Assembly (NCBI GenBank): GCA_020638905.1
Contig: JACKHP010000010.1
Coordinates: 1 to 64,000, forward strand
Direction of reading: 5' to 3'
Length of the DNA: 64,000 nt
Source of the DNA: Planctomycetota bacterium
Lineage (GTDB): Bacteria > Planctomycetota > B15-G4
A program made the translations under genes and the position numbers. The notes beneath the pieces were generated by a model. That model saw only the letters and a program-made list of their open reading frames with translations, made no database searches and was not told the DNA's origin. Below, one piece after another: positions 1 to 7,024 of this stretch; within the stretch, counting starts at the first letter, position 1, and each line of letters opens with the position of its first letter.

Positions 1-225
1 CTCGGGGTTCTTGCTGTGCTTGCGCAGCTCGTACTCGAAGCGGGGGTTCGTGGAGGCGTAGCGCAGCTTGCCTTCGTTGCACTCGGGGCACACCCAGTCG
101 AGCAACGCCGACATGTCGGCGTTGTAGTGGGTGAGCATGTTGTTGTTGCGGTTCACCCAGCACTCGAAGAGGCACTTCGGGTTGTCGCAGGTGAACTTGA
201 GCAGGGACAACATCGTGCTCTTCAT
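1..225 (-). CDS. Partial Cys-rich hypothetical protein (N-terminal 75 residues)
   Basis: I do not recognise this gene; its 3' end lies beyond the left edge. It starts with ATG at 225-223 and reads open for 75 codons to the edge. A GAGGAA ribosome-binding site sits 6 nt upstream of the ATG. Cysteines occur as C13-x4-C18, C22 and C46-x2-C49, a pattern suggesting a zinc-ribbon or treble-clef fold (inference). There is no signal peptide or membrane segment. It reads in the same direction as purF, 233 bp downstream of it, so it may be the last gene of that transcription unit or have its own promoter. Confidence 0.6.
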   Translation of the reverse strand, partial: MKSTMLSLLKFTCDNPKCLFECWVNRNNNMLTHYNADMSALLDWVCPECNEGKLRYASTNPRFEYELRKHSKNPE

Positions 226-383
226 CGATCGTTCCTCAGGCAAGCTCGAGGTGTCCGGACCGCGCCGGGACGGCGCGCCCCCCGAGGTTCGGGCCGGAGC
301 TCGGGTCGAATTCTAGGATGCCCCGTCGTGAAGGCAAGGCCCAGCCGCGTCCCAGGGCCCGGACGAGCTGGGCCACATCGGTT

Positions 384-399
384 CCGATCGGTCGATCGG
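384..399. repeat. Perfect inverted repeat, 7-bp arms, 2-nt spacer
   Basis: CCGATCG-GT-CGATCGG lies between the end of purF and the start of the partial Cys-rich gene. It is too tightly spaced for an RNA hairpin terminator and there is no T-tract. A dimeric repressor site is possible. The same 7+2+7 layout with a related sequence recurs at 63551-63566. Confidence 0.3.
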
Positions 400-458
400 C
401 ACCCGATTTCGCAGCCCGTCCGCGCGTGGTGGCATGTCGCCGACGGGCCGCGCCCACA

Positions 459-1943
459 TCAGTCCGTGCGTCCCGATGTCGGCGCGGGACCGGCCGCGAC
501 GAGTCGCTCGGCTTCGATCGTGGCCAGCATCTCCTCGTCGACGTCGCCGGTCGGGTACTTGCCCGTGAAGCAGGCGTGGCAGGTGTCCTCGATGGCCGGA
601 TTGCCCTCGCGCACGGCCGAGACGAGGTTTTCGAGCGTCTGGTACACGACGCCGTCGGCGCCGATCTCGCGCGCGATGTCCTCGCTGTTGCGATCGCGGG
701 CCACGAACTCGTTCTTCGTGGACATGTCGATGCCGTAGATGCACGGGTACTTGAGCGGCGGCGAGACCGACGCGAAGTAGACCTTGCGGGCGCCGGCGCG
801 GCGGGCCATCTCGACAATCTGGCGAGAGGTGTTGCCGCGGACGATCGAGTCGTCGACGAGCAGCACGTCCTTGCCCTCGAACTCGAGCTGGATCGTGTTC
901 ATCTTCTGCCGGATCGACCGGCGTCGGCCCGCGTCGGTGGGCATGATGAAGGTGCGTCCGACGTAGCGGTTCTTGACCAGGCCCTCGCGGTACTTCATGC
1001 CCAGCGTGGCGGCCATCGCCATCGCCGAGGTGATCGACGACTCGGGCACGGGGATGACCACGTCGGCCTTCCAGCCGGTGGCCTGCCAGATGGGGGCCAT
1101 GAGCTCACCCAGCCGCAGGCGCGTCTTGTACACGCTGACCCGGTCGAGGAACGAGTCGGGCCGCGCGAAGTACACGTACTCGAAGACGCACGGTCGGTGC
1201 GGCTTGTCGCCGATCTGCCGGCTCGTCAGGTTGCCGTGACGGTCGATGAAGATCGCCTCTCCCGCGCGCAGGTCGTAGGTGTCGTGGAAGTCGAGCACGT
1301 CCATGAGCGTGCTCTCGGAGGCCACGCACCACGACTTCCGTCCCAGCTCGTCGACCCGGCTGCCGACGATGATCGGCTTGATGCCGTACGGGTCGCGGAA
1401 GGCGTAGAGGCTGCCGTCGGCGATGGTTCCCACCACCGAGTAGGCGCCCTTGACGCGCTCGAAGACGCCGGCCACCGCGCGGAACACCTGGTCGGGCTCG
1501 AGCTCGTCGATCTGCTGCCGCGCGAGCTCGTCGCCGAACACCTTCAGGATGCCTTCGAGGTCGCAGGACGAGTTCACGTGCCAGTGCGACCGGCGCGACA
1601 TGTCGGTCTTGATCTCGTCGAAGTTGATCACGTTGCCGTTGTGCACCATGCCGATGCCGAACGGGTAGCTGATCATGAAGGGCTGCGCGTCCTCGACCGA
1701 GCCCTGGCCCACGGTCGGGTAGCGCACGTGCGCCAGGCCGACCGAGCCGCGCAGGCCGACGACCGAGTCCTGGGTGAAGACGTCGCGCACGAGGCCCTGG
1801 CCCTTGTGCAGGTGGAACCGGCCGTCGAACGTCAGCGCGCCGGCGGCATCCTGCCCTCGGTGCTGGATGGCGAGCAGGCCCGTCACGAGATCGCCGATCA
1901 CGTCGGTCCCGGGGGGCGCGATGATGCCGATGAATCCGCACAT
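459..1943 (-). CDS. purF: Amidophosphoribosyltransferase (PurF)
   Basis: Catalyses the first committed step of purine synthesis: PRPP plus glutamine to 5-phosphoribosylamine. The chosen ATG at 1943 gives 494 residues starting Met-Cys-Gly-Phe, so Cys2 becomes the N-terminal nucleophile of the class II glutaminase domain once Met is removed; no propeptide precedes it. The phosphoribosyltransferase domain carries the PRPP motif LLVDDSIVRGNTSR near residue 365. Cysteines in HRPCVFEYVYF, KYPCIYG and the C-terminal CHACFTGKYP match the four ligands of the Bacillus-type [4Fe-4S] cluster, so an oxygen-labile iron-sulfur enzyme is expected. An AGGAG motif lies upstream. The frame stays open further upstream to 2231, but the extra sequence has no PurF character. 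Confidence 0.96.
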   Translation of the reverse strand: MCGFIGIIAPPGTDVIGDLVTGLLAIQHRGQDAAGALTFDGRFHLHKGQGLVRDVFTQDSVVGLRGSVGLAHVRYPTVGQGSVEDAQPFMISYPFGIGMVHNGNVINFDEIKTDMSRRSHWHVNSSCDLEGILKVFGDELARQQIDELEPDQVFRAVAGVFERVKGAYSVVGTIADGSLYAFRDPYGIKPIIVGSRVDELGRKSWCVASESTLMDVLDFHDTYDLRAGEAIFIDRHGNLTSRQIGDKPHRPCVFEYVYFARPDSFLDRVSVYKTRLRLGELMAPIWQATGWKADVVIPVPESSITSAMAMAATLGMKYREGLVKNRYVGRTFIMPTDAGRRRSIRQKMNTIQLEFEGKDVLLVDDSIVRGNTSRQIVEMARRAGARKVYFASVSPPLKYPCIYGIDMSTKNEFVARDRNSEDIAREIGADGVVYQTLENLVSAVREGNPAIEDTCHACFTGKYPTGDVDEEMLATIEAERLVAAGPAPTSGRTD

Positions 1944-2127
1944 GCGGGGAGGGCTCCTTCGGGGGAGGCCCGATTCTAGCAGCGCGGGCCGGGAACGATC
2001 CGCTCGGCGACGTGTGTCGCGTCGGAAAGCCGCGCGCCCAGGACACGATCGCGTGCGTGGCATCGCTCGGCGGGCCCCGGGTATCCTCGACCCTCGCTCC
2101 GATCCTCTCCCCCGCGCGGTCCGCCCG

Positions 2128-3006
2128 ATGCTGCTCACCACCCTCGCCCTCGCCACGTCCATCCTCCTCCCGCAGGACGCGTCCGCCGCAGCGCCCGTCC
2201 TCGACGAGGCCGTCGCCGAGTACCTGTCCACGGCCTCGGAGAAGCTCTACGACCCGGTCGAGGCCGGCCTCGAGTCGCTCGCGTTCGACGTCGACTTCAC
2301 GATCCCGGGCAACCCGATGCTCGGCTCGACCGAGCCGGTGCGGGTGGCCACCTTCGCCATCTCGTGGAACAAGGACTCCGGGTCGAAGATCGAGGTGACG
2401 ATGGCCGAAGGCATCGATCCGCAGGTCTCGGCCATGCTCGCCCAGAGCGGCATGACGGCCGACGTGCTGAAGATGACCATCGCCCAGCTCCCGGTGCAGT
2501 ACGCGCTCAACCTGAGCCTCGACCCGCGCACGCTCGTCGAGGCCTTCGACGGCAAGCTCGGCAGCACCGACGGCGCGGCCTCGATCGAGTTCAAGCCCCG
2601 TCCCACGGCGAAGGGCGTCGTCGCCCAGAGCATCGTGTGGAACTTCGATCGCGACAGCGTGCTGGCGACCAAGGTCACCAAGGGCCCCTCGCCGATGGGC
2701 GGGACGACGACCAACACCGAGACCTATTCCTGGAAGGCGGCCCAGGTCGGCGAGGGATTGCTGCTCGACCACATCGCGGTCTCCCAGGACATGGGCATGG
2801 TCAAGCTCACCAACTCGCTGGTGCCCGAGTACCGCGTGGTCGACGGCCTGGTGATCATGACCGGCTACACCCAGCACTCCGACGGCATCCCCGCCATGGG
2901 TGTCCCGGCCTCCGATTCCGCCTGGACGTTCCAGCACCTGGTCGTGAACGGTGTGCCGGTCGACGCTCCCGCGCCCGCCGCGGCTGGATCCGGCTCCGAC
3001 GGCTGA
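2128..3006 (+). CDS. Secreted protein of unknown function, 292 aa
   Basis: I do not recognise the family. The ATG at 2128 begins a clear signal peptide (hydrophobic LLTTLALATSILL, then QDASA-AAP, a plausible signal peptidase I site near residue 20). The mature part is acidic, rich in alternating polar and hydrophobic residues, has no Cys pairs or membrane segments, and ends Ala/Gly/Asp-rich. It looks like a beta-rich periplasmic protein. It stands alone on the plus strand, divergent from purF across 184 bp and convergent with the aminotransferase gene. The same frame is open far upstream opposite purF, but that part is antisense shadow and the signal peptide fixes the start. Confidence 0.75.
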   Translation: MLLTTLALATSILLPQDASAAAPVLDEAVAEYLSTASEKLYDPVEAGLESLAFDVDFTIPGNPMLGSTEPVRVATFAISWNKDSGSKIEVTMAEGIDPQVSAMLAQSGMTADVLKMTIAQLPVQYALNLSLDPRTLVEAFDGKLGSTDGAASIEFKPRPTAKGVVAQSIVWNFDRDSVLATKVTKGPSPMGGTTTNTETYSWKAAQVGEGLLLDHIAVSQDMGMVKLTNSLVPEYRVVDGLVIMTGYTQHSDGIPAMGVPASDSAWTFQHLVVNGVPVDAPAPAAAGSGSDG

Positions 3007-3059
3007 GCACGCGGCGTGAGCGCGGAGCGTCCGCCGCGACTCCCGACGATTCGACGGAG

Positions 3060-3076
3060 GACGCCACCGAGGCGTC
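3060..3076. terminator. Small GC hairpin between convergent genes
   Basis: GACGCC-accga-GGCGTC gives a 6-bp stem with a 5-nt loop in the 146-bp gap between two genes that converge here. No T-tract follows on either strand, so intrinsic termination is weakly supported. Confidence 0.22.
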
Positions 3077-3152
3077 GTCGGCCGCCGCGCTCGGAGAGGA
3101 CCGGGCCAGGACAGGATCCTGACCCGTCGCGTCCTGTCGGCCGACCGCGCGA

Positions 3153-4778
3153 CTAGAGGTCGTGCTGCGCCTCGACCGCGGTGAAGACCCGGTCGAGGCC
3201 GTCGATCATCTCGTCGATCTCGCGCGTCAGCACGTCGGCCAGCAGCAGGATGCGGATCGTCGCCACCGGTCCCGGCCGGCCACAGCCGAGCAGCTTGAGG
3301 CCGTACTCCCAGCCGATACGAACCACGTCGGGGCGGAAGCGCACCGAGAGCCCCCACATGCCACCCAACCCGGTGAACTCGGGGAAGACCTCGCCGTGCT
3401 GGCTCGACAGCTCGGCCAGCCGCATGCGCACGTACTCGCCCTTGATGCGCGAGTTCTCGAGGTACGTGCGGTCGCCGAAGAGCGGATCACGTCGGCGCGT
3501 GAGCAGTTCGAGCGTCGCGTAGGACAGGTTCACGTCGAAGAACTTGCCGCTGCCGAACGTGTTGCTGTGCCAGCCGACGTGGCAGCACTCGGTCAACCCG
3601 ACGCGTGCGACGGTCAGGCCCAGGACGGCGGCCTTGGCCGTCCAGACGATGTCGGGCTCGACCTCGAAGTGCTGCGTGGCGAAGAGCGTGCCGGTGCGTC
3701 CGAACGACTGCACCTCGTCGCTGCCGAACAGGATGCCGCGGGCGCGGCAGGCCGCGACGACGCCGCCCAGCCAGGCCCGGTCGGCGAGCCGGTAGCCGCC
3801 CTCTCCCTGGAACACCTCGGTGGCGAACAGGGCCACCAGCTCCGACGGGACGCGCCCCGCGGCGAGCACGGCCGTCGCGCCACCCGGCGCGTCGAGGATC
3901 TGGGCCAGGGGCCGGTCGTCGAGCTGATCGACGAAGTCGGAGACCCGGCCGTTGAACGGGACGTGCCGCACCCAGCGCAACTTGCCGTAGCCGAGATGCT
4001 GCGCCTTCTTGCTGCGCGTCAGGTTGAGCACGCCCAGCGTGCGCCCGTGGAACGCGCCGTCGGTGGCGAACACGAAGAACGGGTAGTCGCGCCACACGGG
4101 GTCGGGCAGCGAGGTGTCGGCGTCGTAGAACGGGTCGCGCGCGATGCCAAGCTGCTCCATGAGCCGTCCGAGCACTTCGAAGCCGTGGCGCTCGACGAAG
4201 CGTCGGTACGCGTTGAGCATGGCGAGCTTCATGGCCGCCTCGCCCGCCTCGGCGCCGCTGTTGCTGAAGAACGTGCGGAAGGCCCCGCTCTTCGGGAACG
4301 CGGCGGCCGTCAGCTCGTTCACGAACGCGGCGAGCTCCTGCGGCGCGTGCAGTCCCTCGATCGGCCGGCTGAAGGTCAGGATGTCGTCGGTGTTGATCTC
4401 GCGCCGGAACGCCAGGCCGTTCTCGACGAGGGTCGCGATGACCTGCTCGAAGTGCGGATGGTGCTCGTCGATCAGTTTCTGCGCCACGCCGAGGTACAGG
4501 TCGAGGTACGGACCCTCGGGCGCGGCCACGAACATGCCGTGCGTCGGCTGGCTCAGGTCGAGCACCGGACTGCCGGCGTCGATCGTCGACGGCATGACCG
4601 CCGAGGTGTGCGCGGCGCGTACGTCCGCCTGGGGATCGGGCTTGCGACGGCGCTCGGGCAGCACGGCCGTCCCGCGGTTGAGCGAGTGCCCGCACAGGGT
4701 CCGGTCGGGGAACGCGAGTCGCGCGCTCTCGGCAAGCAGGTCGTATCCGTCGATGACGACGCTCTCGGAGGTCTTCAC
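3153..4778 (-). CDS. Class III PLP-dependent aminotransferase, 541 aa
   Basis: A fold-type I aminotransferase of the ornithine/GABA/acetylornithine (class III) superfamily. Recognisable elements are the cofactor-phosphate segment FFSNSGAEAGEAAMKLA (171-187), AFHGRTLG (242-249), the PLP-pyridine Asp in GSDEVQSFGRTG (Asp354) and the Schiff-base Lys in VWTAKAAVLG (Lys382). At 541 residues it is longer than the usual ~430, with a roughly 75-residue N-terminal extension of low conservation. The start is GTG at 4778, overlapping the pyrI stop as GTGA with AGGAG upstream; an internal ATG (residue 62, MPSTID) could give a shorter form. Its substrate cannot be read from sequence. Being last in a pyrB-pyrI-aminotransferase unit suggests a link to aspartate or nitrogen metabolism (inference). 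Confidence 0.88.
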   Translation of the reverse strand: MKTSESVVIDGYDLLAESARLAFPDRTLCGHSLNRGTAVLPERRRKPDPQADVRAAHTSAVMPSTIDAGSPVLDLSQPTHGMFVAAPEGPYLDLYLGVAQKLIDEHHPHFEQVIATLVENGLAFRREINTDDILTFSRPIEGLHAPQELAAFVNELTAAAFPKSGAFRTFFSNSGAEAGEAAMKLAMLNAYRRFVERHGFEVLGRLMEQLGIARDPFYDADTSLPDPVWRDYPFFVFATDGAFHGRTLGVLNLTRSKKAQHLGYGKLRWVRHVPFNGRVSDFVDQLDDRPLAQILDAPGGATAVLAAGRVPSELVALFATEVFQGEGGYRLADRAWLGGVVAACRARGILFGSDEVQSFGRTGTLFATQHFEVEPDIVWTAKAAVLGLTVARVGLTECCHVGWHSNTFGSGKFFDVNLSYATLELLTRRRDPLFGDRTYLENSRIKGEYVRMRLAELSSQHGEVFPEFTGLGGMWGLSVRFRPDVVRIGWEYGLKLLGCGRPGPVATIRILLLADVLTREIDEMIDGLDRVFTAVEAQHDL

Positions 4779-5278
4779 AGCAGTTCGATCTCCTCTTTGC
4801 GCTGGGAGCGTTCGCAGTAGTAGCAACGCACCCGCAGGGGATCGCTGCGCACGACGACGAACTTGGTGCGCACGCGGTCCTGGCGCGAGATGCAGGACGG
4901 GTTCGGGCAGCGGATCATGTCCTCGACCAGCCGCGGCAGCGACGGTGTGAATTTCTCGACGACCTGGAAGTCGCGGATGATCGAGAACGATGCGCGCGGC
5001 GAGAGCAAGGCGATCTTCGCCACCTCGTGCGGCGTCACCTCGCGGCGCTCGATCTTGATGATGTCCTTGCGGCCGACCTTGCGGCTGTCGAGGTTCAACC
5101 CGATCATCACCGCACCCTCGAACGTGATGCCGAGGATGTCGAGCACCTTGAGCGCGGTGCCCGCCACGAGGTGGTCGATGACCGTGCCCTCGCGCAACGC
5201 GGTGACCTTGATGAGCGGCTCGCGTCCCCTGTCGGGCGACTCGGGACGGGATTCGGCGGCGTGCGCGGGGTCGTTCAT
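4775..5278 (-). CDS. pyrI: Aspartate carbamoyltransferase regulatory chain
   Basis: Regulatory subunit of E. coli-type aspartate transcarbamoylase: binds CTP/ATP and bridges catalytic trimers. 167 residues, close to the family's ~153, with a short extra N-terminus. The N-terminal allosteric domain includes GTVIDHL and the IGLNLDSRKVGRKDIIKIE segment (60-78). The C-terminal zinc domain has all four ligands: Cys124-x4-Cys129 and Cys152-x2-Cys155. The ATG overlaps the pyrB stop (ATGA), so the two subunits are translationally coupled and probably made in fixed ratio. The following aminotransferase is coupled in the same way. Confidence 0.95.
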   Translation of the reverse strand: MNDPAHAAESRPESPDRGREPLIKVTALREGTVIDHLVAGTALKVLDILGITFEGAVMIGLNLDSRKVGRKDIIKIERREVTPHEVAKIALLSPRASFSIIRDFQVVEKFTPSLPRLVEDMIRCPNPSCISRQDRVRTKFVVVRSDPLRVRCYYCERSQRKEEIELL

Positions 5279-6204
5279 CGGGAGACCCCCAACAACATGG
5301 CGAGCACTGCCTTGCGGACGGTGACGCCGTTGCGCGCCTGGTCGAAGTACGCGGCCCCAGGATGGTCGTCGAGGTCGGTGCTGATCTCGTTGAGCCGCGG
5401 CAGCGGGTGCATGATCGTCACGTGGTCGCCGATCTTGGAGATCGCGGCGCGGTCGATGCGGTAGGCGTTCTTGACCTTCTCGTACTCGATCGGGTCCGGG
5501 AAACGCTCCTGCTGGATGCGCGTGGTGTAGATGATGTCGACGTCGGACGCGATCGAGAAGAAGTCCTCGTCCTCGGTGTAGACGGTGCCGCGGGCGTCGA
5601 GCTCTTCGATGAACTCGGGAGGCATGCGCAGCGACTGCGGCGAGACGAGGAACAGCTCGTTGTCGAAGTGCGTCAGCGTCTCGATCAGCGAGTGCACGGT
5701 TCGGCTGTACTTGAGGTCGCCGATGAACGCGATCTTGAGGTTGTCGAGGCGTCCCCGCTTCTGCCTGATCGTGTACAGGTCGAGCAGCGTCTGGGTCGGG
5801 TGCTGGTTCGTCCCGTCGCCGGCGTTGATCACCGGCAGTGACGTGTTGTCGGCCGCGAGTCGGGCGGCGCCCTCCATCGGGTGCCTGATGAGCACGATGT
5901 CGCAGTAGTTCTCGACCACCCTGATCGTGTCGGCCAACGACTCGCCCTTGGCGGTCGACGAGACCCGTGCATCGGCGAAGCCGAGCACGCCTCCTCCAAG
6001 GCGGTTCATGGCCGCCGAGAACGAGAGGTGCGTGCGCGTCGAAGGCTCGAAGAAGAGCGACGCCATGACCTTGCCGGCCAGGATCGGCTGCTCGAAGCCT
6101 TCGTAGAGCGTTGCCTCGTCGAGGATCGTCAACAGCTCGTCGCGCTTGTAGTCGCGCATCGAGATGAGGTCGCGTCCGGCGAACGAATGGGTCACCGTGA
6201 CCAT
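5275..6204 (-). CDS. pyrB: Aspartate carbamoyltransferase catalytic chain
   Basis: Joins carbamoyl phosphate and aspartate to N-carbamoylaspartate, the committed step of pyrimidine synthesis. 309 residues, the normal length. The carbamoyl-phosphate loop is present as EPSTRTHLSF (residues 53-62), followed by HPTQTLLDLYTI, GDLKYSRTVHSL and the aspartate-domain HPLPRLNEIS. The ATG at 6204 is preceded by AAGGAA. It is first of a coupled pyrB-pyrI-aminotransferase unit, downstream of the acyltransferase gene on the same strand with about 110 bp between. With pyrI present, feedback inhibition by CTP is expected. pyrF lies about 10 kb away in another operon. Confidence 0.96.
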   Translation of the reverse strand: MVTVTHSFAGRDLISMRDYKRDELLTILDEATLYEGFEQPILAGKVMASLFFEPSTRTHLSFSAAMNRLGGGVLGFADARVSSTAKGESLADTIRVVENYCDIVLIRHPMEGAARLAADNTSLPVINAGDGTNQHPTQTLLDLYTIRQKRGRLDNLKIAFIGDLKYSRTVHSLIETLTHFDNELFLVSPQSLRMPPEFIEELDARGTVYTEDEDFFSIASDVDIIYTTRIQQERFPDPIEYEKVKNAYRIDRAAISKIGDHVTIMHPLPRLNEISTDLDDHPGAAYFDQARNGVTVRKAVLAMLLGVSR

Positions 6205-6316
6205 GTCCCTGGTTCCTTGCAGGGTGCGGTGATCGGCCTCCCGATCGCCGCGGGTCTCGCGTCGGGCGGGCCGCCGCGAGCGCGCGGGCGAAGCGCCCGC
6301 GTGACCCGGGATTCTA

Positions 6317-7012
6317 TCAGGAGCGCGCGAGCAGTTGCTCGGCCCTCCGCTCCTGTTCGTCCATCGCGGCGGTGACCCGGTCCTTCCACTCGGTGACGAG
6401 CAGTTCCCGATCGACGCGGGGCGGCACCGCGATCTCGGGGCCGAGCGTGCAGACGACCCGCGTGAACGGTTTGCCGATACGCATCCTGTCCCAGCTCTTC
6501 GTGTGCCAGCAGCGCGCGACCGCCAGGCCGGTGGGCACGATCGGCAGGCCCGTGAGCGAAGCCGCGAACAGGATGCCGTCCTTGATCTCGCGCCGCGGTC
6601 CCTTCGGACCGTCGACGGTGAAGCACAGGTCGCCCTCGCGGTCCTTGGCCGCGCGCACGATGTCGCGCATCGCCTTGGCGCCACCGCGCGTGCTCGAGCC
6701 GCGCGCGAGCTCGTAGCCCATCCGCTCGACGATGCGGGCGATGACCTCGCCGTCGCGGTGTTCGCTGACCATGACGCACACGCCCTCGCCGACGAACACC
6801 TGGATCGCGTGCCAGAGGTTCTCGTGCCAGAACGAGTAGATGCAGCGACCGGCGATGCCGCGGGCCCGGCGCTGGACGTACGTCGGGTCGGCCACCTCGA
6901 GCCGGTAGCTGGCCAGCATCATCCGGAACAACCCGCCCGCGACGCGCGACGTGAGCGCCACCCGGAACCCGTGCGCATCGCGACGGGTCCCGGGCTCGGT
7001 GGGACGACTCAC
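6317..7012 (-). CDS. DUF374-family lysophospholipid acyltransferase-like protein
   Basis: 231-residue member of the DUF374 family, related to lipid A/glycerolipid acyltransferases. Family signatures are YSFWHENLW (the PlsC-like His), MVSEHRDGEVIA, the RGSSTRGG block and FTVDGPKGPRREIKDG, followed by VPTGLAVARCWHTKSWDRM. In characterised relatives the His-x4-Asp region is catalytic; here HENLWH and HRDGE are both present. A short hydrophobic N-terminal stretch may associate with the inner membrane. It probably transfers an acyl chain to a lipid A or phospholipid precursor (inference), fitting the LPS genes at 28-35 kb. It follows the secreted GspG-tailed protein gene closely (12 bp gap), so the two are likely co-transcribed. 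Confidence 0.85.
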   Translation of the reverse strand: MSRPTEPGTRRDAHGFRVALTSRVAGGLFRMMLASYRLEVADPTYVQRRARGIAGRCIYSFWHENLWHAIQVFVGEGVCVMVSEHRDGEVIARIVERMGYELARGSSTRGGAKAMRDIVRAAKDREGDLCFTVDGPKGPRREIKDGILFAASLTGLPIVPTGLAVARCWHTKSWDRMRIGKPFTRVVCTLGPEIAVPPRVDRELLVTEWKDRVTAAMDEQERRAEQLLARS

Positions 7013-7024
7013 GCGCCGACCTCG

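Noticed and set aside
3112..3121. CAGGATCCTG palindrome after the secreted protein gene
   Set aside because: Ten bases only; expected by chance in this length.
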